NCBI GenBank assembly: GCA_958295915.1
Contig: OY282381.1
Location: 2,936,722-3,000,721 of the forward strand
Reading direction: 5' to 3'
DNA from: an uncultured Caldilineaceae bacterium
GTDB taxonomy: Bacteria > Chloroflexota > Anaerolineae > Caldilineales > Caldilineaceae
DNA: 64,000 nt
Shown: one piece after another, positions 19,116 to 27,921 of the stretch
How positions within the stretch are numbered: the stretch's first letter is position 1
Layout: each line of letters opens with the position of its first letter
Notes under the pieces: model-generated
The model's database searches: none
Told to the model about the DNA's origin: nothing
Seen by the model: the letters and a program-made list of their open reading frames with translations, nothing else
Translations under genes and position numbers: made by a program

Positions 19116-19136
19116 GTATGAGCGCTCTTCCCTAAT

Positions 19137-19176
19137 CCAGATGAATCAGGGGGCAACTGGCGGGAATACCGAATTG
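19137..19176 (+). repeat. Family F upstream element, second full copy
   Basis: Both halves (ccagatgaatcag and ggcgggaataccgaattg) match the copy at 17512-17551. It lies in the dnaK leader, downstream of the predicted promoter. Confidence 0.6.
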
Positions 19177-19317
19177 CGCATATCATGTGGGACATTCAGG
19201 AATCATTCTCACAAAGGCTTTACAACATACAAGGCTTTACAACATACAATGTATTGGGCAATTGTATCCTAAACGTGCAGATGCCCAGGATAATGTGGTT
19301 CAGGAGGTCAGATACAA

Positions 19318-21228
19318 ATGGCAAAGATTATCGGCATTGATCTGGGCACAACCAATAGCGTCATCGCTGTCATGGAAGCGGGCAACCCCGCGGTCATTGC
19401 CAACGCGGAGGGCAACCGTACAACCCCGTCTGTCGTTGCCTTCTCCAAGAGCGGCGAGCGTCTCGTTGGCGTCACAGCAAAGCGGCAGGCGGTCGTCAAC
19501 CCGGAGAACACGGTCTATTCCGTAAAACGTCTGATGGGGCGTCACATCGATGATCCGGAAACGAAACGAACGCAGGCGATGGTCTCGTACTCGATTATCG
19601 AGGGTTCCAATCACGACGCCCGGGTCCGAGTCCCCATTAAGGACAAGGTCTATACGCCCCAAGAAATCAGCGCGATGATTCTCAGCAAGCTGAAACGGGA
19701 TGCAGAATCTTATTTGGGGGAAGACGTGAAACAGGCGGTGATCACAGTGCCTGCCTACTTCAATGACAGCCAGCGTCAGGCCACCAAAGACGCCGGTCAG
19801 ATCGCTGGTCTTGAGGTGCTACGCATCATCAATGAACCAACAGCCGCGGCTCTGGCCTACGGCCTGGACAAGAATGAGGACGAGACGATTTTGGTCTTCG
19901 ACTTGGGCGGTGGCACGTTTGACGTCTCCGTGCTGGAGGTCGGCGACGGGGTCATCGAGGTGAAGGCCACCAATGGCGACACCCATCTTGGCGGTGATGA
20001 CTGGGATGAACGCATCGTGCGCTGGCTGATTGACGAGTTCAAGAAGGAACAGCTCATCGATCTCAGCCAGGATCGTCAGGCTCTTCAGCGCCTGCGGGAA
20101 GCAGCCGAAAAGGCGAAGATCGAACTTTCCAGCACGCCCCAGACGGAAGTGAATCTGCCCTTTATTACCGCGGACAGCACGGGGCCGAAGCATCTGCAGT
20201 TGATCCTGACCCGCAGCCAATTCGAGCAGTTGACCGCTATTCTGGTCGAACGGCTGAAGAAACCTTTCCATGCCGCGTTGAAAGACGCAGGCATTTCTGC
20301 CAGTTCCCTGGACGAAGTGGTGTTGGTCGGTGGCTCCACCCGCATGCCGATGATTCAGGATCTGGTGAACAGCCTGACCGGCAAAGAACCTCATAAGGGT
20401 GTCAATCCAGACGAAGTGGTGTCTGTGGGCGCCGCGCTGCAGGCCGGTGTACTCGGCGGCGAAGTCAAAGATCTGTTGCTACTGGATGTAACGCCTCTGA
20501 GCCTGGGGCTGGAGACATTGGGCGGTGTCATGACAACCCTTATTCCCCGCAACACGACGATTCCGACGAAAAAGACGGAAACCTATAGCACTGCAGCAGA
20601 TAACCAGACGGCAGTGGATATTCACATACTGCAGGGCGAGCGCCCCATAGCTCGCGATAACAAAACCCTCGGCAACTTCCGACTGGACGGCATTCCGCCG
20701 GCGCTCCGAGGTGTCCCGCAAGTCGAAGTGACTTTCGATATTGACGCCAACGGCATCATGAATGTACTGGCGAGAGACAAGGCCACGAACAAGGAGCAGA
20801 GCATTCAGATTACGGCCTCTACCAATCTCGGTGAAGATGAAGTGGACCGTCTGGTGCGAGAAGCCAAAGAGAATGAATCCGCGGATCAGCAGAAGCGGCA
20901 ACTGGTGGAGAGCCGCAATATCGCCGACGGCCTGATCTACGCGACGGAGAAGTCGCTGAGAGAGTTGGACGAAGAGGTGCCAGCCTCTGATCGGGAGCAG
21001 ATCGAGCAGACTATCAGTGATCTGCGGATTGCCATGGAGAGTGAGGATCTTGAGCGCATCACGACCCTGACTGAGAAACTACAGCAGGTGAGCGCAGCCT
21101 TGGCCCAGCAGATGAATCAGCAGACGGCTGAGGAGAACGGCGCCGGCCCGCGTGCGGCCGGTGGCGCGGATGGCGCAGGCGCGCCCGATGACGAGGATGT
21201 GGTGGAAGGCGAGTTTCGTCAGGTTTAA
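19318..21228 (+). CDS. dnaK: Molecular chaperone DnaK (Hsp70)
   Basis: A complete Hsp70 of 636 residues. The nucleotide-binding domain starts [15 protein letters not shown]. It contains [17 protein letters not shown], the linker-proximal phosphate loop [14 protein letters not shown] and [13 protein letters not shown]. The interdomain linker [20 protein letters not shown] leads into the peptide-binding domain, followed by a helical lid and an acidic tail that lacks the usual EEVD-like ending and finishes EGEFRQV. An aggaggtc ribosome binding site precedes the ATG. A DnaJ-type cochaperone follows 206 bases downstream on the same strand. GrpE and HrcA are not adjacent. Confidence 0.97.
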   Translation: MAKIIGIDLGTTNSVIAVMEAGNPAVIANAEGNRTTPSVVAFSKSGERLVGVTAKRQAVVNPENTVYSVKRLMGRHIDDPETKRTQAMVSYSIIEGSNHDARVRVPIKDKVYTPQEISAMILSKLKRDAESYLGEDVKQAVITVPAYFNDSQRQATKDAGQIAGLEVLRIINEPTAAALAYGLDKNEDETILVFDLGGGTFDVSVLEVGDGVIEVKATNGDTHLGGDDWDERIVRWLIDEFKKEQLIDLSQDRQALQRLREAAEKAKIELSSTPQTEVNLPFITADSTGPKHLQLILTRSQFEQLTAILVERLKKPFHAALKDAGISASSLDEVVLVGGSTRMPMIQDLVNSLTGKEPHKGVNPDEVVSVGAALQAGVLGGEVKDLLLLDVTPLSLGLETLGGVMTTLIPRNTTIPTKKTETYSTAADNQTAVDIHILQGERPIARDNKTLGNFRLDGIPPALRGVPQVEVTFDIDANGIMNVLARDKATNKEQSIQITASTNLGEDEVDRLVREAKENESADQQKRQLVESRNIADGLIYATEKSLRELDEEVPASDREQIEQTISDLRIAMESEDLERITTLTEKLQQVSAALAQQMNQQTAEENGAGPRAAGGADGAGAPDDEDVVEGEFRQV

Positions 21229-21282
21229 TCTCCACTTTGGCCCAGGATTGCCAGAGTGGCGCACTATAGGGTAGTATTAGGA

Positions 21283-21311
21283 CGAAACCGGGCATCCGAT
21301 GTCCGGTTTCG
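21283..21311 (+). terminator. Stable hairpin between dnaK and the DnaJ gene
   Basis: The 13-base arm cgaaaccgggcat pairs with atgtccggtttcg across a 3-base loop, with a single G-U pair. No T-run follows, so it may be a processing or partial termination signal that lowers expression of the downstream cochaperone rather than a classical terminator. Confidence 0.5.
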
Positions 21312-21390
21312 CGCGATTGGCGCTCATTTTAGACCCTTGGATTTATTTGATTTATGTGGTAAAGATGATGCACTGCAGTTATCATGGCAC

Positions 21391-21410
21391 TCAGATGAAT
21401 CAGCGGTCAA
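21391..21410 (+). repeat. Family F element, partial copy before the DnaJ gene
   Basis: The sequence tcagatgaatcagcggtcaa matches 37467-37486 at all but one position. Both copies are preceded by a ctgcagttatcatgg-like stretch (split in the 37-kb copy). It ends 24 bases before the GTG start. Confidence 0.55.
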
Positions 21411-21434
21411 GGGCGTACCAGCGGAGAACCTGCG

Positions 21435-22346
21435 GTGGACTATAAAGACTACTACGCAGTTTTGGGCTTGCGCCGCAAGGCGAGCGCGTCAGAAATCAAA
21501 CGGGCGTATCGCAAGCTCGCCCGGCAATATCATCCGGATGTCAACGAGGGTGATGCGGCTGCAGAACAGAAGTTCAAAGAGATCAATGAGGCCTATACGG
21601 TTCTATCTGATAAAGAGAAGCGGCGGACGTATGACCAGTTTGGCGCCCAGTGGAAGCAGTATGAACAGGCCGGCCAAAGCTTTGACTGGTCTCAGTGGTA
21701 CAATGCCGGCGGCGCAGAGCGACAGCAGAGCCGCGCAGTTAGCCCTGAAGAGTTTGAGCGGATGTTCGGTGGCGGCGGCTCTTTTTCTGATTTTTTCCAG
21801 CAGCTTTTTAGCGGTGGCATAGCCCAGCCAGGCAAAGGGCCCCGATTCACAAATCCAGGCGGTTTCGGTCACCGCAACAGCGCCCAAGAGGTGCCGGTGG
21901 AGATCAGCCTGGAGGAATCATTCAGCGGGACAAAACGCACAGTCAAGCAAGGCTCGTCCCGCTTTGAAGTGACAATTCCGGCCGGCGTCAAATCCGGTAA
22001 AAAGGTACGCGCCGGCGACCTGGTTATGGCCGTTACCGTCCAACCCCACAAGGATTTTGTGGTGGACGGGAACAACCTACGCACAAAGATTCCCGTCAAC
22101 CTGTACGCTGCCCTCCTCGGGGGCGAAGTGCGCGTTCCGACCCTGCAAGGCGCGCTGGAGCTGGTGATTCCGGCTGACACACAAAACGGAAAAGTCTTCC
22201 GGCTGAAAGGTCAGGGGATGCCGGATGTAAAAGATTCCAGCAAGCGGGGGGACTTGCTGGTGGAGGTGGTGGTCGAGTTGCCTGTGCCCCTCAGCCTGGA
22301 AGAAAAGCGCCACTTTGAAACCTTGCAGAAAGAATTTTCAGATTGA
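21435..22346 (+). CDS. CbpA-type DnaJ cochaperone (J domain plus C-terminal domains, no zinc finger)
   Basis: A J-domain protein of 303 residues that stimulates Hsp70 ATPase activity. The J domain covers residues 1-68 with the HPD motif in RQYHPDVNEG. A Gly/Phe/Gln-rich linker follows (about 70-150), then DnaJ C-terminal substrate-binding domains (VEISLEESFSGTKRTV; VNLYAALLGGEVRVPTLQG). There is no CxxCxGxG zinc-finger domain, so it belongs to the CbpA/type II class. The start is GTG at 21435 with gcggag upstream. It lies downstream of dnaK on the same strand, probably its main partner. Confidence 0.9.
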   Translation: MDYKDYYAVLGLRRKASASEIKRAYRKLARQYHPDVNEGDAAAEQKFKEINEAYTVLSDKEKRRTYDQFGAQWKQYEQAGQSFDWSQWYNAGGAERQQSRAVSPEEFERMFGGGGSFSDFFQQLFSGGIAQPGKGPRFTNPGGFGHRNSAQEVPVEISLEESFSGTKRTVKQGSSRFEVTIPAGVKSGKKVRAGDLVMAVTVQPHKDFVVDGNNLRTKIPVNLYAALLGGEVRVPTLQGALELVIPADTQNGKVFRLKGQGMPDVKDSSKRGDLLVEVVVELPVPLSLEEKRHFETLQKEFSD

Positions 22347-22399
22347 TCCGCTCTGTCAGGCGATGCCGCGAGCCGGGGCGCCTGCCCCAGGCATAGAAG

Positions 22400-22420
22400 C
22401 CCACCCGCTTTAGCGGTGGG
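22400..22420 (+). terminator. Hairpin after the DnaJ gene
   Basis: The sequence cccacccgctttagcggtgg and the next g form a GC-rich stem-loop with one bulged base and a ttta loop. A second GC-rich fold (ccggggc, gcct, gccccagg) lies just upstream at about 22373-22391. No T-run follows, so termination is only suggested. Confidence 0.4.
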
Positions 22421-22456
22421 AGCAGTCACGCGCTGACAGTAAGGGGGACCAGGCTG

Positions 22457-24136
22457 ATGAGATCGGCGCCGCGCGCGAATCGACAGTTCACCGCAAAAAA
22501 ATGTCCGCGATTTTGTTCTGTCTTTCTGCTCGGCATAGCATTTGCGCTGGCCACCTGTGGGAGAGAAACGACGCTCGCGCCAGATGAACCGCTTGCCACA
22601 AGAACGCGCCTCTTTCGAGCAGAGGCGCGTCCAACCTTTACGCCTACGCAGCCAGTATCAGTTTCTCTGCCGCCGGCTCGCCCCCAAACACCCACACCCA
22701 CGCCGGTTCAGCCGCCTTTCCCCACGCCGGTTGTCGATCTGACCGACTACACAGTTTATCGTCAAACGCTATTGAATCCCTTCGCCGAAGACGCAGACAG
22801 GCTGCCGAACGCGCCCCACTACTTTATCCGGGTCCGCCTCCTGCCTGGGACGGTCCCGACCCTTGACGGTGTGCAGCGCATGCGCATCACCAATCAGGAG
22901 CGGATACGCCTCAACGAACTCTATTTTTGGCTGTATCCCAATTTGCCTGCCTACGGAGGCACAGCGGAAGTCGAACGGGTGATCGTTGACGGTCAGCTCG
23001 TGGATGTCACACCTGCGCTGGAAAACTCAGCAGTCCGAATCTCGTTTGCCGATGAGCTGGCCCCTGGCGAGACCGCGGATGTGACACTCTGGTTCACTGC
23101 CACCCTACCTACCCAGGTGGTCGCCGGCACAGCCGGCACTGGACTCTACGGTTTTGTAGACGGCGTGTATGATCTGGCAGGCTTCTACCCCACACTGGCG
23201 GTCTATGACGCTGAAGGCTGGAATCTGGATGCGGCTGCCGCCGGCTACGGCGATTCGCTCTTTGCCGACATCGGCTTTTATCAGGTGGAATTGACTGTGC
23301 CGCAGGGGCACTCGGTTGTGGCGAGTGGCTCTACGCTGGCGCAGCAGGCCAATGGTGATGGCACAACCATGTGGCGCATCGCCGCCGGCCCGGCGCGCTC
23401 CTTCTATGCCGCGGTGACCGATCGCTGGCAGGCGATCGGTGAGGATGTGGATGGGATCGTGGTCAATAGTTACTATCCGGTCGGGGGGCTTCCCTCCGCG
23501 CAGACGGCAATGACCTACACAGCCAATAGCCTGCGGGCCTTCAAGCGGTTGTTCGGCCCCTATCCATATCGGGAGCTAGATGTTGTGCCCCTGCCAACAA
23601 CAGCGTTTGGCATGGAGTACGCCGGGCTGTTTGCCCTGGCCGCCAGCTTCTATACAGAGACCGGCGGCGCCTTCGCCATCGCCACGCCCCACGAAGTGGC
23701 CCACCAGTGGTTTTTCAATCTGGTAGGCAACGACCAGCCGGATGAACCCTGGCTGGATGAGTCACTTGCCAATTACGCTGTCTATCTCTACTATGAAGCA
23801 GTGAACTGGCCAGAGATGCAGACAGCGGTGCTGGAGAACATCTTCCGCTATCGTTACAGGGCCGCGCAAAATCTGGGAACAGACAGGCCGGTCGGCGGAC
23901 CTGTGGTTGGGTTCGATCAGGCCACCTATATCAATATTGTCTACAGCAAAGGGCCTCTGTTTTTCCACGCTGTGCGTGAGCGCATCGGTGATGAGGCCTT
24001 CTTCGCTGCCCTGCGGGACTATGTGGACCGGCATCGCTACGGCATTGCCTATGCCGACGATCTATTCGACGCCTTCCGCCGCCATAGTGACATATCCTTC
24101 GACGATCTGATCGCCTTTTGGATCAACGGAGAGTGA
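22457..24136 (+). CDS. M1-family zinc metallopeptidase, secreted lipoprotein
   Basis: A gluzincin aminopeptidase-like protein of 559 residues. The N-terminus has a basic start and a hydrophobic segment ending in ALATCG, a probable lipobox although Thr at -1 is less usual. A Pro/Thr-rich linker covers about 60-95. The beta-rich N-terminal domain extends to about 300. The catalytic site HEVAH is at residues 412-416 and the third zinc ligand is Glu-435 in LDESLANY, exactly the M1 spacing. The upstream exopeptidase motif appears as FGMEYAGLF rather than GAMEN, so specificity may differ. Residues about 50-58 (TRLFRAEAR) are encoded by an in-frame family A hairpin repeat. Confidence 0.85.
   Translation: MRSAPRANRQFTAKKCPRFCSVFLLGIAFALATCGRETTLAPDEPLATRTRLFRAEARPTFTPTQPVSVSLPPARPQTPTPTPVQPPFPTPVVDLTDYTVYRQTLLNPFAEDADRLPNAPHYFIRVRLLPGTVPTLDGVQRMRITNQERIRLNELYFWLYPNLPAYGGTAEVERVIVDGQLVDVTPALENSAVRISFADELAPGETADVTLWFTATLPTQVVAGTAGTGLYGFVDGVYDLAGFYPTLAVYDAEGWNLDAAAAGYGDSLFADIGFYQVELTVPQGHSVVASGSTLAQQANGDGTTMWRIAAGPARSFYAAVTDRWQAIGEDVDGIVVNSYYPVGGLPSAQTAMTYTANSLRAFKRLFGPYPYRELDVVPLPTTAFGMEYAGLFALAASFYTETGGAFAIATPHEVAHQWFFNLVGNDQPDEPWLDESLANYAVYLYYEAVNWPEMQTAVLENIFRYRYRAAQNLGTDRPVGGPVVGFDQATYINIVYSKGPLFFHAVRERIGDEAFFAALRDYVDRHRYGIAYADDLFDAFRRHSDISFDDLIAFWINGE
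22604..22630. repeat. Family A hairpin repeat inside the M1 peptidase gene
   Basis: The arms acgcgcctct and agaggcgcgt flank a ttcgagc centre. The copy sits in the linker-encoding part of the gene and keeps the reading frame. Confidence 0.7.
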
Positions 24137-24195
24137 CAGCGACATCTGCAGGATCCATGCCAAAGGTTTTCTGAGGATCGCCTCACAAACAGCTG

Positions 24196-25008
24196 ATGAA
24201 AGAGATTCTGCCCGCCACAATGTGGCCGCGTAGCCGATCCAATGTAGCGGAGATTCTGTCCCGCCAGGAACATCGGCCCTGGCCTCTGCCGGCCCGTCCG
24301 TGGATGATATTTCAGTCCTGGCATGATGTGCTCTTTGCCCACTGGCCCCTACCAGCTCCGCAGGTGGCGGCCCTGTTGCCGCCGGGCCTCATGCTGGACA
24401 CGTACGCGGGCGAGGCATGGGTGGCGGTGGTCCCCTTTCGCATGACCGACGTGCGTCCTCGGTTTCTGCCCCCAGTGCCCTGGCTGTCCTATTTTCCGGA
24501 ACTAAATGTGCGCACTTACGTACGGAGTTGTAGCGCAGATGGAGAAAAGCCAGGGGTGTATTTCTTCAGTCTGGACGCGGGCAACCCCCTGGCGGTAGCG
24601 ATTGCCCGCAGATTCTATCATCTGCCATATTTTCGGGCGCGGATGACCTGCCGCGCCGAGGAGGACTGTGTCCGCTACCACAGCCGACGCGCCCACAGAA
24701 GCGCGCCGGACGCGGACTTTCGCGCCGTGTATCGGCCTACAGGCTCGGTCTATCAGGTGGTATCCGGCACGCTGGAACACTGGCTTATCGAACGTTACTG
24801 TCTATACAGTGTGGACGGACGCGGGCGTATCTATCGCGGCGAAATTCACCATGCGCCTTGGCCGATTCAGCCGGCAGAGGCTGAATTCGAGCGCAATTGG
24901 GTAGCCCAGGCACACCGAGTGTTCCTGCCGGATGTGGATCCTCTGCTCCATTTTGCCAGGCGGCTGGATGTATTGGCCTGGAAAATTGTTGAATGCGCCT
25001 CTGCTTGA
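24196..25008 (+). CDS. DUF2071 (YqjF-like) protein
   Basis: A soluble protein of the DUF2071 family, whose biochemical role is not established. Signature segments are FQSWHDVLFAHWPLP near residue 40, VAVVPFRMTDVRPRFLPP (about 75-95), PELNVRTYVR and GVYFFSLDAGNPLAVAIAR (about 118-136), and a C-terminal PDVDPLLHFARRLDVLAW. The first 30 or so residues are not conserved and the start at 24196 has no strong ribosome binding site, so a later start is possible. The last residues (ECASA) and stop codon come from the first unit of the 33-bp tandem array, which suggests the repeat replaced the original 3' end. Confidence 0.75.
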   Translation: MKEILPATMWPRSRSNVAEILSRQEHRPWPLPARPWMIFQSWHDVLFAHWPLPAPQVAALLPPGLMLDTYAGEAWVAVVPFRMTDVRPRFLPPVPWLSYFPELNVRTYVRSCSADGEKPGVYFFSLDAGNPLAVAIARRFYHLPYFRARMTCRAEEDCVRYHSRRAHRSAPDADFRAVYRPTGSVYQVVSGTLEHWLIERYCLYSVDGRGRIYRGEIHHAPWPIQPAEAEFERNWVAQAHRVFLPDVDPLLHFARRLDVLAWKIVECASA

Positions 25009-25289
25009 AAGAGGCGCGTTGTTGAATGCGCCTCTGCTTGAAAGAGGGGCGTTGTTGAATGCGCTTCTGCTCGAAAGAGGCGCGTTGTTGAATGCGCTTC
25101 TGCTTGAAAGAGGCGCGTTGTTGAATGCGCCTCTGCTCGAAAGAGGCGCGTTGTTGAATGCGCTTCTGCTCGAAAGAGGCGCGTTGTTGAATGCGCTTCT
25201 GCTTGAAAGAGGCGCGTTGTTGAATGCGCCTCTGCTCGAAAGAGGCGCGTTGTGGAATGCGCTTCTGCTCGAAAGAGGCGCGTTGTGGA
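24986..25289 (+). repeat. Tandem array: nine 33-bp units derived from the family A hairpin
   Basis: Nine contiguous units of 33 bases begin ttgttgaatgcgc and end gaaagaggcgcg; a partial tenth (ttgtgga) follows. Unit starts are at 24986, 25019, 25052, 25085, 25118, 25151, 25184, 25217 and 25250. Differences are limited to c/t at two positions, one g for c (unit 2) and tgg for ttg (unit 9). Each unit contains its own hairpin. The unit is 11 codons and open in several frames. There are no spacers. Confidence 0.95.
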
Positions 25290-25298
25290 AATGAATTG

Positions 25299-26111
25299 AT
25301 GAACGCAATTACCGATATACTCGACGGTCTTCTTACACTGTTGCGTAGCGAGGGCTTGCAGGAATGGGGCGCTTGGAGCTACCTGCTGCTGATCATTCTG
25401 GTGATCGTCGAAGGGCCGATTGTGACGCTAGTGGGCGCGGTGGCGGCCTCCATGGGGTATATGCGTCTACCACTGGTTGTGTTCAGCGTCCTGACCGGCA
25501 GCGCCATTGCTGACAGCATCTGGTACTATCTCGGCTATACGCACACGGAGGAACGTATCCTGCGCTATGGACGCTGGCTAGGACTGAGTCGCGATCATCT
25601 GGACACCCTGCAAAGGGAGATGCGGCAGCACGCCCCAAAACTCTTGCTCCTCGCCAAATTCACCTCCGTGCTCGCCATCCCCACACTTGTCGCCGCCGGT
25701 CTGGCCCGAGTGCCTTTCCGCCGCTGGTTTCCCATCGTCTTTCTGGGTGAAATAGTCTGGGTGACAGCGCTGGCGTTCATTGGTTTCCAGGCTACGGAAG
25801 TCGTGCGCCGGGTAGAACTGGGCTTGCACTATCTGCCTTTGCTCGGTGTCGGCGCGCTGTTGATCCTGCTACTGGTTGTCTCGCATCGTCTGAAACCGAG
25901 CCAGCTGAAGGAATCAGCATCCAGTACTGGCGAGCCGGTGGAGCGGACGGTTGCGGAATCGCTCCCGTATACCAATGACGCCGCTGGCTGTGTCTGCAAC
26001 GGCAGCGCACCGCGCCATGCAGAGACCAGGCCGGCTGTGCTTGTCGAACGAAACGGGCATCTTCCCCAGGCGCAAAAGCCGAAAGTCAGACGCGAACCGA
26101 TTGAAGACTGA
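25299..26111 (+). CDS. DedA/SNARE-associated (VTT) family membrane protein
   Basis: A DedA-family integral membrane protein, thought to move or scramble phospholipid carriers. Hydrophobic segments lie at about 22-45, 48-70, 130-150, 160-180 and 190-210. GPIVTLVGAVAASMGYM and the amphipathic ARVPFRRWFPIVFLGEIVW with its conserved arginines are family hallmarks. The C-terminal 60 residues are polar and not conserved. The ATG at 25299 lies ten bases after the tandem array, so the array forms its 5' flank. In-frame codons further upstream are only repeat translation. Confidence 0.8.
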   Translation: MNAITDILDGLLTLLRSEGLQEWGAWSYLLLIILVIVEGPIVTLVGAVAASMGYMRLPLVVFSVLTGSAIADSIWYYLGYTHTEERILRYGRWLGLSRDHLDTLQREMRQHAPKLLLLAKFTSVLAIPTLVAAGLARVPFRRWFPIVFLGEIVWVTALAFIGFQATEVVRRVELGLHYLPLLGVGALLILLLVVSHRLKPSQLKESASSTGEPVERTVAESLPYTNDAAGCVCNGSAPRHAETRPAVLVERNGHLPQAQKPKVRREPIED

Positions 26112-26117
26112 CACCCC

Positions 26118-27083
26118 ATGCCAAATCAGACGCGCATTCGTTTGGGGTTTCCTGTCAAAGTGCTGGGCGCATCGGGCCTGCGCTCCCACGACAGCCGGCG
26201 GTGGCAAAACAGCCCCCATCTGAGTGTCAGTCTGGCTTATCTGCGCGATATCTTTCTCTATTTGGAGAGTAGAGACATTCGTTTCTATCGCATGGCTGGT
26301 CAGCTTGCCCCCTATCTGACCCACCCAGACCTGCCGGCATTCCACAATCAACTTGACGAATGTTCGACGGAATTGGCCGCTATCGGCGATCTGGCCCGGC
26401 AGCAGCGGATGCGGTTGACCCTACATCCGGGCTTTTTCGTGCAACTGGGCCACCCGGATCCTGCTTTGGTGGCCCGTTCTGGCCAGGAACTGGCCGCGGC
26501 TGCTACCTTGTTGGACGGCATGGGGCTGGATCTGTCCAGCGTCATTGTCATTCATGTGGGTGGCGGACACGCGGACGTGCCCGCCGCTCGAGATCGGTTT
26601 GCCCGCGCGGCCAATCTACTGCCGGAAAGCGTGCGCCGCCGCGTGGCTCTGGAAAACGGCGATCAGCAGTTCAGTCTGCAGGATGTGCTGTGGGCGCACC
26701 GACAGACAGGGATTCCGGTAGTGCTGGATACCCTCCATCACCGCTGCCACAACCCAGACGAGATCCCCATGTTGGACGGACTGAAACTTGCCCTGGCCAC
26801 CTGGCCCGCGGACAGGCGTCCGAAGATTCACTGCAGCAGCCCACGCACAGCCGTGCGCACTCTGCATCGCAACGGCGAGGCCCGCATACAGATGCCCCTG
26901 CCGCGCCAGCACAGCGACTTCCTCCACCCGTTTGAAGTCATCGATCTGCTACAGGCTGCCATCTCCGCTGGGCTGCGTCCCTTTGATGTGATGCTGGAAG
27001 CGAAAGCGAAGGATGTGGCCTTATTGCGTTTGCGCGAGCAGATCCGAAACTACGCGCCAAAGCTGTCCCGGTGTGTGCAGTGA
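26118..27083 (+). CDS. uvsE: UV damage endonuclease UvsE (UVDE)
   Basis: A TIM-barrel endonuclease that nicks DNA 5' to UV photoproducts and some other lesions, independent of UvrABC. Family motifs are IRLGFPVKVLGA at the start, FYRMAGQLAPY (about 55-65), RLTLHPGFFVQLG (about 95-107), VIVIHVGGGHAD (about 138-149), RVALENGDQQF and VVLDTLHHRCHN with metal-binding His, Asp and Glu residues, then PKIHCSSPR and PFDVMLEAKAKD. Length 321 fits the family. It follows the DedA gene with six bases between and is probably cotranscribed with it. Confidence 0.92.
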   Translation: MPNQTRIRLGFPVKVLGASGLRSHDSRRWQNSPHLSVSLAYLRDIFLYLESRDIRFYRMAGQLAPYLTHPDLPAFHNQLDECSTELAAIGDLARQQRMRLTLHPGFFVQLGHPDPALVARSGQELAAAATLLDGMGLDLSSVIVIHVGGGHADVPAARDRFARAANLLPESVRRRVALENGDQQFSLQDVLWAHRQTGIPVVLDTLHHRCHNPDEIPMLDGLKLALATWPADRRPKIHCSSPRTAVRTLHRNGEARIQMPLPRQHSDFLHPFEVIDLLQAAISAGLRPFDVMLEAKAKDVALLRLREQIRNYAPKLSRCVQ

Positions 27084-27090
27084 AGGCTGC

Positions 27091-27118
27091 AATGCGCCTC
27101 TGCTTGAAAGAGGCGCAT
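27091..27118. repeat. Family A hairpin repeat between uvsE and the next gene
   Basis: aatgcgcctctgcttgaaag followed by aggcgcat has the same arms and centre as the tandem array units. It lies in the 51-base gap before the next start codon. Confidence 0.7.
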
Positions 27119-27134
27119 GATTGAAGGTCGAGAA

Positions 27135-27872
27135 ATGTCCCAGGAATATACAGATCCCTACAACCTGCGCCGTACTGTTCTGGTCGCGGTCGTCAACAAC
27201 CAGGCCGACCTGTGCCGAGCTGCCTCCGAAGGCTGGTATCGCATCCCCCAGCGCCGGGCCCCGCGTCGGACCGGCGCCGACTATCTGGCTTTCTACCAGA
27301 CCGGCGCATTCGGCAGCGAATCGGAGGCCCGCGCCATCAGCTACTACGCGGCCATACGCCGCTATCGACTTCTGCCCCGCGCTGCCCTCCTCCCGGATGA
27401 GCCCGATCATCCGCGAGCTGAGGAGTACTATTTCCGCATTGACATCGGCCCCCTTCTGCGCTTAGCTCAGCCTATTCCGGCGACTTCCTTCCGGCGGTTG
27501 ACCTTTATCCATACGACGCTGGAGCGTCTGTTGACCGCCCAGAATGTAACGGAACTCAAACTGGAGCGCGAGCCATTTCATGCCCTATGGAACGCCCTGC
27601 GGGCCAACCGGCTCAAGCCGCTCTCGAACCGGCTAGCCGGTGACTGGCCGGTGGACATCGCTCTACGCGTGCGGAGCGGATATCTGGGCATCCGGCTGGA
27701 AGATACAAACGATGTTCGCGAGGCGGCGCCACCGGATCGCTGGACAATTCTACGCATCCCCGATAGCCACATTGTGTCCGATCTGCAGGGTTGCCTGCGG
27801 GAGATCGGTCGAGCGCTGATCGATCTAGGCGGCGCCCTCGACTCGAAGCCGGGGCCAGAGTGGAAATTGTAA
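27135..27872 (+). CDS. Conserved-looking protein of unknown function after uvsE
   Basis: I do not recognise the family. The 245-residue protein is soluble with no signal peptide or membrane segment. The N-terminal part (RRTVLVAVVNNQADLCRAAS, then WYRIPQRRAPRRTGADYLAF) and the following AISYYAAIRRYRLLPRAAL resemble the strand-rich layout of PUA/ASCH-like domains, but this is weak. LTFIHTTLERLLTAQNVTEL lies near residue 135. The C-terminal half is basic in places (residues 155-175). The ATG at 27135 with gaaggtcgag upstream is chosen. Adjacency to uvsE hints at nucleic-acid work, unproven. Confidence 0.55.
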   Translation: MSQEYTDPYNLRRTVLVAVVNNQADLCRAASEGWYRIPQRRAPRRTGADYLAFYQTGAFGSESEARAISYYAAIRRYRLLPRAALLPDEPDHPRAEEYYFRIDIGPLLRLAQPIPATSFRRLTFIHTTLERLLTAQNVTELKLEREPFHALWNALRANRLKPLSNRLAGDWPVDIALRVRSGYLGIRLEDTNDVREAAPPDRWTILRIPDSHIVSDLQGCLREIGRALIDLGGALDSKPGPEWKL

Positions 27873-27921
27873 CGGGATTCCAGCGCCAAGCGTCTGAGAC
27901 TCGGCGTTCTGCAACGTCCGC

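Larger units (their letters stand above)
18998..19317 (+). other. Intergenic region upstream of dnaK
   Basis: This 320-base gap holds the predicted dnaK promoter, a family F element (19137-19176) and a short direct repeat of acaaaggctttacaacata near 19211-19245. No CIRCE (TTAGCACTC/GAGTGCTAA) inverted repeat was found, and no coding frame is convincing. Confidence 0.6.

Noticed and set aside
18998..19317. CIRCE/HrcA operator before dnaK
   Set aside because: No TTAGCACTC/GAGTGCTAA inverted repeat is present; only a sigma-70-like promoter and a family F element were found.
24986..25289. CRISPR array
   Set aside because: The units are contiguous 33-bp repeats with no unique spacers and no cas genes nearby; it is a minisatellite-like array.
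24802..25308. Repetitive protein encoded on either strand of the tandem array
   Set aside because: The open frames exist only because the unit is 33 bp; composition is pure repeat and no start signal is present.
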